Source of the DNA: Mucilaginibacter_A sp050954285
GTDB taxonomy: Bacteria; Bacteroidota; Bacteroidia; Sphingobacteriales; Sphingobacteriaceae
Assembly (NCBI GenBank): GCA_050954285.1
Contig: JBPBPL010000007.1
Coordinates: forward strand, 227,836-291,835
Reading direction: 5' to 3'
Length of the DNA stretch: 64,000 nucleotides
Shown: piece after piece, positions 25,655 to 33,720 of the stretch
Layout of the letters: each line of letters begins with the position of its first letter
Position numbering within the stretch: the first letter of the stretch is position 1
Translations under genes and position numbers: made by a program
Notes under the pieces: generated by a model
The model's database searches: none
Told to the model about the DNA's origin: nothing
What the model saw: the letters and a program-made list of their open reading frames with translations, nothing else

Positions 25655-27187
25655 GTGAAAACTTTACGACTTATTTTGGGTGATCAGTTGATCAGCACGC
25701 ATTCCTGGTTTTTGCAAAAAGAACCGGAAACGGTATACGTGCTGATGGAAATGATGCAGGAGCAAACCTACGTAAAGCATCACATCCAGAAAATCCTGGC
25801 GTTTTTTGCGGCCATGCGGAATTTTGCTTATCAGTTGCAAAAAGCTGGTCATCAGGTTATTTACCTCAAACTGAATGATCCTGGAAATGTACAAACCCTG
25901 GCGGGTAATCTTCAAAAAATCATCGATAAAAACAGTATCGGGCTTTTTGAATATCTGTTGCCAGATGAATACCGGCTGGATCAGCAGTTAAAAGATTTCT
26001 GCAAAACCCTGAAAATTTCTACACAAGCTTACGATACCGAACATTTTTTTACAATACGTGAAGAAGTAGGCGACTTTTTCTCCGGAAAAAAACAGCTGGT
26101 CATGGAAGGTTTTTATCGGCACATGCGGCAAAAATATAATTTGCTGATGAACGGAAATGAACCAGTTGGTGGTTTGTGGAACTTTGATGTGGACAACCGG
26201 AACCGTTACGACCACAAAGTTTCGTTGCCCGAACCGCTGGTTTTTGAGCATGATTTAACAGAAATCAGAACGATGATTGAAGAAATGCAAGTGCCGCATT
26301 TTGGAAATGTTGAAGAAAATCGGGTTGAGTTGCCGCTTTCCCGGAAAGAAGCTTTGAAGCTGATTGATTATTTCTGTCAAAACCTGTTGCCACATTTTGG
26401 AACTTATGAAGATGCCATGTTGCAGGAACATGCTTCGCTGTTTCATTCGCGTTTATCATTTGCCTTGAATATTAAATTAATCTCGCCAAAAGAAGTAGTT
26501 GGGCAAGCAGTCATTTATTGGCAACATCATCAAAAAGAAATTAGCTTGCCACAAATTGAAGGTTTTGTGCGACAAATTTTAGGCTGGCGCGAATATATGC
26601 GCGGTTTGTACTGGAATAAAATGCCGGAATTTAAAGAGAAAAACTTCTTCAATCATCAGGCCGAATTGCCGAAATGGTTCTGGACGGGCGAAACCAAAAT
26701 GAATTGTTTAAAGCACAGCATTGGGCAATCGCTTGATTTGGGCTGGGCGCATCACATCCAGCGGTTGATGATTATCGGTAATTTTGCTTTGCTGATGGGA
26801 GCCAATCCGGATGAGGTAGATAATTGGTATTTAGGTGTTTACGTAGATGCAATGCAATGGGTGCAACTGCCCAACACACGTGGTATGAGCCAGTTTGCCG
26901 ATGGCGGAATCGTTGGCACAAAACCTTACGTGGCATCGGCGGCCTACATCAATAAAATGAGTGATTACTGTGGAAGCTGTTTTTACGACCGAAATAAAAA
27001 GTATGGCGAAAAAGCTTGTCCGTACAACAGTTTATACTGGGATTTCTTCTCCCGGAACGAACATTTATTAGCTGGGAATCAGCGTTTGAAAATGATTTAT
27101 GGTAATCTGCACCGCCTTAAACCGGATGATCTGGAAAAGATTTTAGAGCAGGCAGCGGAATATAAAAGTAAGGTTAATGAGTTATGA
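25655..27187 (+). CDS. Iron-sulfur (6-4) photolyase / FeS-BCP
   Basis: A 510-aa member of the bacterial cryptochrome/photolyase family that carries a [4Fe-4S] cluster and, in studied members, repairs (6-4) photoproducts. LRLILGDQL is the typical N-terminus; relatives begin M-K-T-L-R, so I use GTG 25655, with TTG three bases earlier as the alternative. KMNCLKH plus YCGSC...KACPYN gives four Cys, with C-x2-C-x12-C at the end, matching the cluster ligands. QILGWREYMRG, GWAHHIQRLMI and VDAMQWVQLPNTRGMSQFADGG are the FAD and substrate regions. The cofactor pair is probably FAD and a lumazine. Confidence 0.92.
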   Translation: MKTLRLILGDQLISTHSWFLQKEPETVYVLMEMMQEQTYVKHHIQKILAFFAAMRNFAYQLQKAGHQVIYLKLNDPGNVQTLAGNLQKIIDKNSIGLFEYLLPDEYRLDQQLKDFCKTLKISTQAYDTEHFFTIREEVGDFFSGKKQLVMEGFYRHMRQKYNLLMNGNEPVGGLWNFDVDNRNRYDHKVSLPEPLVFEHDLTEIRTMIEEMQVPHFGNVEENRVELPLSRKEALKLIDYFCQNLLPHFGTYEDAMLQEHASLFHSRLSFALNIKLISPKEVVGQAVIYWQHHQKEISLPQIEGFVRQILGWREYMRGLYWNKMPEFKEKNFFNHQAELPKWFWTGETKMNCLKHSIGQSLDLGWAHHIQRLMIIGNFALLMGANPDEVDNWYLGVYVDAMQWVQLPNTRGMSQFADGGIVGTKPYVASAAYINKMSDYCGSCFYDRNKKYGEKACPYNSLYWDFFSRNEHLLAGNQRLKMIYGNLHRLKPDDLEKILEQAAEYKSKVNEL

Positions 27188-27196
27188 TTTTTAGGT

Positions 27197-27210
27197 GATA
27201 AAAGAAGTAT
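27197..27210 (+). repeat. M14 copy, T variant
   Basis: GATAAAAGAAGTAT, 9 bp after the FeS photolyase stop, with ATTTTTAGGT before it. Confidence 0.85.
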
Positions 27211-27331
27211 GCAATATAAATCGCTTTAAAATTAAGTTTGAAATTACTTCCAATGTGCCTTACTCATCTTAAAAACAAAAAGCTAAACTTTCAAAACTGT
27301 ATTTATTAGGCACGTTTATCTATTAAATGCT

Positions 27332-27339
27332 TACTTTTG
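27332..27339 (+). promoter_or_regulatory. Candidate -7 element TACTTTTG for sucA
   Basis: Matches TAnnTTTG, 25 bp before the sucA ATG. No clear -33 partner. Confidence 0.5.
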
Positions 27340-27364
27340 TGGAGTTTCACTGATTGGATTTTCC

Positions 27365-30181
27365 ATGAATACTCTTTCATACCTAAATAACGCTAACGCA
27401 GCGTATATAGATTCTCAATATCAAAATTATCAGCAAGACCCGGAATCTGTGGATTTTGGTTGGCAAAAGTTTTTTGAAGGTTTTGATTTCGGACGTTCAG
27501 AACAGCCTGTTGAACAACAGCAAACAAGTTCAGCCCCAACTGATCAATCACATTTTTTGAAAGAAATTAATGTGTTGAACATGATTGATGGTTATCGTAC
27601 TCGAGGTCATTTATTCACCAAAACCAACCCCGTTCGCGAGCGGCGCAAATACGTGCCGGGCAAAGAGCTGGAAACTTTTGGTTTGAGTGATGCTGATTTA
27701 AGCACAGTTTTTAATGCTGGTGTTGAAGTTGGTTTAGGGCCAGCCAAACTAAATGATATTCGCGAGCTGCTGGAGCAAACTTATTGCCAGTCTATTGGTG
27801 CAGAGTACCGTTATCTGCGCGATCCGGATAAAATTGCCTGGTTTCAAGAACGCATGGAACGCAGCCGCAACACGCCGCATTTCTCCGTAGAAGAAAAAAA
27901 ACAGCTGTTAAAAAAGCTGAACGAAGCCGTAGTTTTTGAAAGCTTTTTAGGGACGAAATTTTTAGGTCAGAAACGGTTTTCGTTGGAAGGAGCAGAGTCT
28001 TTGATCCCGGCTTTGGATTCAGTAATCGAAAAAGGATCCAAATTAGGCATTGAAGAATTTGTGATTGGTATGGCGCATCGCGGCCGATTAAACGTGCTGG
28101 TAAATATCCTGCGTAAAAGCTACAAATCTATTTTTTCTGAATTTGAAGGAAAAGGTTTTGATCAAGAAGCCTCTTTTAGCGGCGATGTAAAATACCATTT
28201 GGGTTACTCTACTGATGTGGAAACTTCTAATGGTAAAACAGTTCACTTGAGCCTTTGTCCAAACCCTTCACATTTAGAAGCGGTAGATCCGGTTGTGGAA
28301 GGATTGACACGCTCCAAAATTGACTTTAAATATGGCGGCGATGATAAAAAAATTGCCCCAATTCTGATTCATGGTGATGCTTCTGTTGCCGGCCAGGGAA
28401 TTATATATGAGGTTTTGCAAATGTCAAAACTGGAAGGTTACCGAACTGGCGGAACCGTACATTTGGTAATTAATAACCAGATTGGTTTCACGACCAACTA
28501 TAAAGATGCGCGTTCCAGCACGTATTGTACTGATATTGCCAAGACTGTTTTATCGCCGGTTTTCCACGTGAATGGTGACGACGTGGAAGCTTTAACTTAT
28601 GCGATCAATCTGGCGATGGAATATCGGCAAACTTTTCACAAAGATGTTTTTATCGACATTTTGTGTTATCGCCGGTATGGACATAATGAATCTGATGAGC
28701 CGAAATTTACGCAGCCACTTTTGTACAAAGCCATCGAAAGCCATCCGAATCCAAAAGAAATATATAACCAGAAGCTAATTGCAGAAGGTAGTATTGATAC
28801 AGAACTGGCTAAGCAAATGGAAAAAGATTTCCGTGCTTTATTGCAGGAAAATTTGAATGAATCTAAGTCCGATGAGAAGTTTACCGAAGTAAAACCAATG
28901 TTTGCCGGTGCTTGGAAAGGGTTGCGTTTAGCTACGAATAAAGATTTTTTAACATCTCCTGACACTTCCGTAAGTGCTGAGGAGTTCGAAATGATTGGCA
29001 AAAAGATAACCGAACTTCCGCAGGGAAAACAGTTTTTCAAAAAAATCGAAAAACTGTTTGCTGATCGCCAGAAAATGGTGAACGAAACCAAAACCTTTGA
29101 TTGGGCAATGGGCGAATTGCTTGCCTACGGAACTTTATTAAACGAAGGCCATACCGTTCGTTTGAGCGGTGAGGATGTGAAAAGAGGAACTTTTTCTCAT
29201 CGTCATGCTGTTTTAACCCTAGAAGATTCTGAAGAAGAATACGTGCCGTTGCGAAATATTTCTGATCAACAGGCGGCTTTTCATATCTACAATTCGCACT
29301 TATCCGAATACGGTGTGTTGGGTTTTGATTATGGTTATGCTTTAGCCAATCCAAATGCACTAACTATTTGGGAAGCCCAATTCGGAGATTTTGTAAATGG
29401 TGCGCAAATTATTACAGATCAATATATTGCCAGTGCCGAAACCAAATGGCAGCGTGGAAATGGTTTGGTGATGTTGCTGCCGCATGGTTACGAAGGCCAA
29501 GGCCCGGAACATTCATCAGCCCGGATTGAGCGTTTTATGGAGCTTTGTGCTGATAACAATATCCAGGTTGCCAACTGTACAACACCAGCAAACTTTTTCC
29601 ATATTTTGCGCCGTCAGTTAAAACACGAGTTTCGTAAACCACTGGTTATTTTCACTCCAAAAAGCTTGTTGCGGAATCCGAAATGTGTATCGGTTTTAGC
29701 TGATTTCACCCAAGGAAAATTTAACGAAATTATTGATGATTCTTTTGTAGCTGCAGAGGAAGTAAATCGTGTTTTATTTTGCAGCGGTAAGGTTTATTAT
29801 GATTTGCTGGAGAAACAGCAAACCGATCAGCGTAAAGATGTAGCGATTATCCGTTTGGAGCAGTTATATCCTACACCACTATTGCAGATGCAGAAAATCA
29901 AAGCTAAATACAGCCACGCAGAAAGCTGGGTTTGGGTGCAGGAAGAACCCGAAAATATGGGTGCATGGCCTTATCTGTGTCGTAAACTGCGCCATACGGA
30001 TTTGGATTTTGAATTGATTTCCCGCAATGAAAGCAGCAGTACTGCAACCGGATATGCCAAGCAGCACGCCGCGCAGCAACTGCATATTGTAGGTAAAGCT
30101 TTTGAGGCCCCTGCCGGCAAAGCTGTAAAAGAAGAAGTAGAAGAAACCACAGCTAAAATGGCAAATGCCGGAGCTGATTAA
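27365..30181 (+). CDS. sucA: 2-oxoglutarate dehydrogenase E1
   Basis: Thiamine-diphosphate enzyme that decarboxylates 2-oxoglutarate in the TCA cycle, 938 aa. The N-terminus (LSYLNNANAAYIDSQYQNYQQDPESVD) is the usual E1o start. EFVIGMAHRGRLNVLVN and GDASVAGQGIIYEVLQM, with NNQIGFTTN, bind the cofactor and Mg. HVNGDDVEAL, GHNESDEP and LLPHGYEGQGPEHSSAR follow in order. The C-terminus has a charged Glu/Ala tail. It is 25 bp upstream of sucB. A TACTTTTG promoter element sits 25 bp before the ATG. Confidence 0.96.
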   Translation: MNTLSYLNNANAAYIDSQYQNYQQDPESVDFGWQKFFEGFDFGRSEQPVEQQQTSSAPTDQSHFLKEINVLNMIDGYRTRGHLFTKTNPVRERRKYVPGKELETFGLSDADLSTVFNAGVEVGLGPAKLNDIRELLEQTYCQSIGAEYRYLRDPDKIAWFQERMERSRNTPHFSVEEKKQLLKKLNEAVVFESFLGTKFLGQKRFSLEGAESLIPALDSVIEKGSKLGIEEFVIGMAHRGRLNVLVNILRKSYKSIFSEFEGKGFDQEASFSGDVKYHLGYSTDVETSNGKTVHLSLCPNPSHLEAVDPVVEGLTRSKIDFKYGGDDKKIAPILIHGDASVAGQGIIYEVLQMSKLEGYRTGGTVHLVINNQIGFTTNYKDARSSTYCTDIAKTVLSPVFHVNGDDVEALTYAINLAMEYRQTFHKDVFIDILCYRRYGHNESDEPKFTQPLLYKAIESHPNPKEIYNQKLIAEGSIDTELAKQMEKDFRALLQENLNESKSDEKFTEVKPMFAGAWKGLRLATNKDFLTSPDTSVSAEEFEMIGKKITELPQGKQFFKKIEKLFADRQKMVNETKTFDWAMGELLAYGTLLNEGHTVRLSGEDVKRGTFSHRHAVLTLEDSEEEYVPLRNISDQQAAFHIYNSHLSEYGVLGFDYGYALANPNALTIWEAQFGDFVNGAQIITDQYIASAETKWQRGNGLVMLLPHGYEGQGPEHSSARIERFMELCADNNIQVANCTTPANFFHILRRQLKHEFRKPLVIFTPKSLLRNPKCVSVLADFTQGKFNEIIDDSFVAAEEVNRVLFCSGKVYYDLLEKQQTDQRKDVAIIRLEQLYPTPLLQMQKIKAKYSHAESWVWVQEEPENMGAWPYLCRKLRHTDLDFELISRNESSSTATGYAKQHAAQQLHIVGKAFEAPAGKAVKEEVEETTAKMANAGAD

Positions 30182-30206
30182 TCCTGAAATATAGTTTATA
30201 AAAAAT

Positions 30207-31781
30207 ATGAGTTTAGAGATCAAAGTTCCGCCGGTTGGCGAATCCATTTCTGAAGTAACCTTATCAAATTGGGTAAAAAATGATGGTGACCATGTAGAAA
30301 TGGATGATGTTATTGCCGAGTTGGAATCAGACAAAGCTACATTTGAACTAACTGCCGAAGCTGCCGGAACGCTTAGGACAACTGCCAAAGAAGGTGATGT
30401 ACTGGCTATTGGAGCCGTTGTTTGCAGTATTGAATCTGCAGATGCTCAGCAGGCTGCACCCACCGAAAAAACACCGGTAAAAGAAGTATCACCTACAATA
30501 GAACCTGCCGGGGCAGACGCGCCGCAGGTTGCCAAAGCGCCAGTTGCTCAGGATCTTGATATCCGGATTCCTGCCGTTGGCGAATCTATCCAGGAAGTTA
30601 CCTTAACCAAATGGATGAAAAAAGACGGTGATGAAGTGGAAATGGATGAACCGCTTGCCGAACTGGAATCAGACAAAGCAACTTTTGAGCTGAATGCAGA
30701 AAGTGCAGGCAAACTTTCTATCATTACCCAGGAAGGTGAAGTGGTGATCATCGGAACTTTGGTTGGTAAAATTGCTGCAAGTGCTGGTGCGCCTCAAACA
30801 GAAAAAACACCGATAAAAGAAGTATCGGAACATGCAGAAATTGCTGCTGGTAACGATCAGCCTAAAACTTATGCTTCTGGAGTTCCTTCTCCCGCCGCAG
30901 CAAAAATTTTAGCTGAGAAAGGTTTGGATGGAAGTAATATTAACGGAAATGGCGTTGGCGGAAGAATCACTAAAGAAGATGCAGTAAAAGCTGAAGCACC
31001 AAAACCTGCTGCTAAAACTGAAACTAAACCAGTTGCGGCTCCGGCAAAAGCACTTGCGCTTCAGCCAGTTGTTGCGGGAACTCGTGGAGAGCGTCGTGAA
31101 AAAATGTCTTCTTTGCGCAAAACCATCGCAAAACGTTTGGTTGCCGTAAAAAACGAAACCGCTATGCTCACTACTTTTAATGAAGTAGATATGCAGCCGA
31201 TCATGGAATTGCGCACCAAATACAAAGATAAATTTAAAGAAAAACACCAGGTTGGCTTGGGCTTTATGTCGTTTTTCACTAAAGCAGTTACGGAAGCTTT
31301 GAAAGACTGGCCGTCTGTTGGTGCACGCATTGAAGGTGAAGAAGTAGTTTACAGTGATTTTGCTGATATTTCTATCGCGGTTTCTGCCCCAAAAGGATTG
31401 GTTGTGCCGATTATCCGTAATGCAGATGCGATGAGTTTGGCAGAAATTGAAAAGGCAATTGTGGCTTTGGCCGGAAAAGCCCGTGAAAGTAAGCTGACGA
31501 TTGAAGAAATGACCGGCGGAACTTTTACAATCACAAACGGCGGCGTTTTTGGTTCGATGTTATCAACCCCGATTATCAATTCGCCGCAATCAGCCATATT
31601 AGGAATGCATAATATTATTGAGCGGCCAGTTGCTATGAACGGACAAGTAGTTATCCGGCCGATGATGTATTTGGCATTATCTTATGATCACCGTATTGTG
31701 GATGGAAGGGAATCTGTTAGTTTCTTAGTTCGCGTAAAACAGTTGCTGGAAGATCCGGCAAGGTTGCTGCTTGGCGTATAA
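30207..31781 (+). CDS. sucB: Dihydrolipoyl succinyltransferase E2 with two lipoyl domains
   Basis: E2 core of the 2-oxoglutarate dehydrogenase complex, 524 aa. Two lipoyl domains carry K43 and K157 in ESDKAT; most E2o have one. A peripheral-subunit-binding domain lies near 225-260 (SPAAAKILAEKGLDG). The catalytic acyltransferase domain ends with SYDHRIVDGRE, holding the active-site His. Each lipoyl domain is followed by a linker EKTPVKEVS or EKTPIKEVS, and each linker carries an M14 copy at the DNA level, so the duplication includes the motif. It is transcribed with sucA and closed by a hairpin terminator. Confidence 0.96.
   Translation: MSLEIKVPPVGESISEVTLSNWVKNDGDHVEMDDVIAELESDKATFELTAEAAGTLRTTAKEGDVLAIGAVVCSIESADAQQAAPTEKTPVKEVSPTIEPAGADAPQVAKAPVAQDLDIRIPAVGESIQEVTLTKWMKKDGDEVEMDEPLAELESDKATFELNAESAGKLSIITQEGEVVIIGTLVGKIAASAGAPQTEKTPIKEVSEHAEIAAGNDQPKTYASGVPSPAAAKILAEKGLDGSNINGNGVGGRITKEDAVKAEAPKPAAKTETKPVAAPAKALALQPVVAGTRGERREKMSSLRKTIAKRLVAVKNETAMLTTFNEVDMQPIMELRTKYKDKFKEKHQVGLGFMSFFTKAVTEALKDWPSVGARIEGEEVVYSDFADISIAVSAPKGLVVPIIRNADAMSLAEIEKAIVALAGKARESKLTIEEMTGGTFTITNGGVFGSMLSTPIINSPQSAILGMHNIIERPVAMNGQVVIRPMMYLALSYDHRIVDGRESVSFLVRVKQLLEDPARLLLGV
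30476..30489 (+). repeat. M14 variant in first sucB linker
   Basis: GGTAAAAGAAGTAT, read in sense as PVKEVS. Confidence 0.75.
30812..30825 (+). repeat. M14 copy in second sucB linker
   Basis: GATAAAAGAAGTAT, read in sense as PIKEVS. Confidence 0.75.
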
Positions 31782-31788
31782 ATACATC

Positions 31789-31802
31789 GATAAAAGAAGT
31801 AT
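31789..31802 (+). repeat. M14 copy, T variant
   Basis: GATAAAAGAAGTAT, 7 bp after the sucB stop. Confidence 0.85.
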
Positions 31803-31804
31803 CT

Positions 31805-31836
31805 AAAAGGCTTGCGTACGCAGGTCTTTTTTGTTT
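31805..31836 (+). terminator. Terminator after sucB
   Basis: A 12-bp stem (31805-31816 with 31819-31830), two G-U pairs, followed by a T run. It starts just after the M14 copy at 31789. Confidence 0.8.
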
Positions 31837-31975
31837 AAATTGATTTTTAGGCAATCGATTGTTGCTTTAATTCGTAAAACAGATTACACTTGTAAAAAAT
31901 AACAGAAGATTATACCGATGATTAATGATAAACTGCATTTAATCCTTAAATTGTCGCCTTTAAACCTAAACAAGA

Positions 31976-33643
31976 ATGAATAGACTTCACACACCGGATT
32001 ACGCTGTATTCCTGATTTATTTTTTGATTGTATCCCTGTACGGCTGGTGGGTTTACCAACGTAAGAGAACGGCAGTTTCTACCTCAAAAGATTATTTTTT
32101 AGCAGAAGGATCACTCACCTGGTGGGCAATCGGCTCTTCGTTAATTGCTTCAAATATTTCTGCCGAGCAATTTATCGGGATGAGCGGAAATGGTTTCAAG
32201 ATGGGCTTGGCTATTTCTACCTACGAGTTTATGGCTGCCCTTACGCTGATTATTGTGGCTGTATTCTTCATTCCTGTTTATCTCAAGAACAAAATTTTTA
32301 CCATGCCGCAGTTTTTAAAACAACGGTATAATGGTACGGTAGCGATGATCATGGCCATCTTTTGGCTTCTGTTGTACGTGGTCGTAAATTTAACTTCAAT
32401 TTTATACTTAGGGGCTTTGGCTTTAAACAGTATTTCTGGTGTTAATTTCCAGGTTTGTATGTTTGGTTTGGCCATTTTCGCCATTGTTATTGCGCTCGGC
32501 GGAATGAAGGTAATTGGTTTTACCGATGTGATACAGGTTTTCTTTTTAATCTTAGGCGGATTGGTTACCACTTACATTGCTTTAAATTTAGTTGCTGATA
32601 AATTCCATGTAACCGGTACTTTTAACGGTTTAAAAATGATGGCGCATCAAGCGAATGACCACTTTCACATGATTTTAAAGCGAGATAATCCAAATTATAT
32701 GGATTTGCCAGGCTTATCGGTTTTAATTGGAGGCATGTGGATTGTGAACCTAAATTATTGGGGATGTAACCAATATATCACTCAGCGTGCTTTGGGAGCA
32801 GATTTAAAAACAGCACGTGGTGGTTTGCTATTTGCTGCATTTTTAAAGATGTTGATGCCGGTCATTGTAGTGTTGCCGGGTATTGCAGCTTACGTTTTGT
32901 ATAAACAGGATATGTTTCAAACCGAAATGATGCAGGGCGGAGAATTAAATCCGGATCGTGCCTATCCGGTATTGTTAGACTTGCTGCCAACAGGGTTTAA
33001 AGGTCTGTCTTTCGCAGCGTTAACTGCGGCAATCGTAGCATCGCTTGCGGGCAAGATCAACAGTATTTCTACCATTTTTACGCTTGATATTTATAAGAAC
33101 CACATCAAACCAGCTGCCTCAGAAAGAAATTTGGTAAACGTAGGCAAGGTTACTGTAGTGGTTGCCATGTTTTTAGGCATCATTATTTCCCCATATTTGG
33201 GTATTGATAAAAAGGGTGGTTTCCAGTACATTCAGGAATATACCGGTTTCGTTTCTCCGGGTATTTTTGCTATGTTTTTGTTAGGTTTCTTCTGGAAAAA
33301 AACAACTTCCAATGCAGCCATGTTTGCTACAATTGGCGGCTTTTTACTATCTTGTATTCTCAAAGTGCTGCCAATGTTAGTCAACCTTTCTTTCCTGGCA
33401 CCGATTGGTTTTTCTAAAGAAGTAAACGGCGTTTATGAAATTCCTTTTTTAGACAGGATGGGCATCGTGTTCATGATCTGTATTGTAGTGATGTATATCA
33501 TCAGCATGATTGAAAACAGTAAAGGCGACCGGGTTAATGCTTTGGAAGTAGATACCAAAATGTTCCGTGTAACGCCGGCTTTTACCGCCGGAAGCTTAAT
33601 TATCTGCGGTTTATTGGTTGCTATTTATTCTATTTTATGGTAA
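31976..33643 (+). CDS. Sodium/solute symporter (SSS family, SGLT-like)
   Basis: A 555-aa integral membrane carrier with about 14 hydrophobic segments. SSLIASNISAEQFIGMSGNGF is the first sodium-site region. NLNYWGCNQYITQRALGA is the sugar-transporter signature near the middle, and AALTAAIVASLAGKINSISTIFT is the second sodium site. These fit the vSGLT/SGLT branch, so a sugar or polyol is the likely substrate, but proof is lacking. Monocistronic. The stop codon overlaps an M14 copy, and a strong terminator follows. Confidence 0.88.
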   Translation: MNRLHTPDYAVFLIYFLIVSLYGWWVYQRKRTAVSTSKDYFLAEGSLTWWAIGSSLIASNISAEQFIGMSGNGFKMGLAISTYEFMAALTLIIVAVFFIPVYLKNKIFTMPQFLKQRYNGTVAMIMAIFWLLLYVVVNLTSILYLGALALNSISGVNFQVCMFGLAIFAIVIALGGMKVIGFTDVIQVFFLILGGLVTTYIALNLVADKFHVTGTFNGLKMMAHQANDHFHMILKRDNPNYMDLPGLSVLIGGMWIVNLNYWGCNQYITQRALGADLKTARGGLLFAAFLKMLMPVIVVLPGIAAYVLYKQDMFQTEMMQGGELNPDRAYPVLLDLLPTGFKGLSFAALTAAIVASLAGKINSISTIFTLDIYKNHIKPAASERNLVNVGKVTVVVAMFLGIIISPYLGIDKKGGFQYIQEYTGFVSPGIFAMFLLGFFWKKTTSNAAMFATIGGFLLSCILKVLPMLVNLSFLAPIGFSKEVNGVYEIPFLDRMGIVFMICIVVMYIISMIENSKGDRVNALEVDTKMFRVTPAFTAGSLIICGLLVAIYSILW

Positions 33644-33656
33644 TACTTCTTTTATC
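33643..33656 (-). repeat. M14 copy, T variant, at the SSS transporter stop
   Basis: GATAAAAGAAGTAT; overlaps the last A of TAA. Confidence 0.85.
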
Positions 33657-33666
33657 CATATAAATT

Positions 33667-33701
33667 AAAAAGCCTTTTGAATTTACTTCAAAAGGCTTTT
33701 T
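33667..33701. terminator. Bidirectional terminator between SSS transporter and PKD protein
   Basis: Perfect 15-bp stem (33667-33681 with 33687-33701), core AGCCTTTTGAA, flanked on both sides by M14 copies at 33643 and 33707. Confidence 0.9.
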
Positions 33702-33706
33702 AATTG

Positions 33707-33720
33707 ATGCTTCTTTTATC
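33707..33720 (-). repeat. M14 copy, exact, at the PKD protein stop
   Basis: The TGA stop is formed with the first bases of the copy. Confidence 0.85.

Noticed and set aside
29879..30388. A minus-strand open frame across the sucA-sucB junction
   Set aside because: It overlaps both conserved genes and has no domain pattern; the plus-strand genes explain the region.
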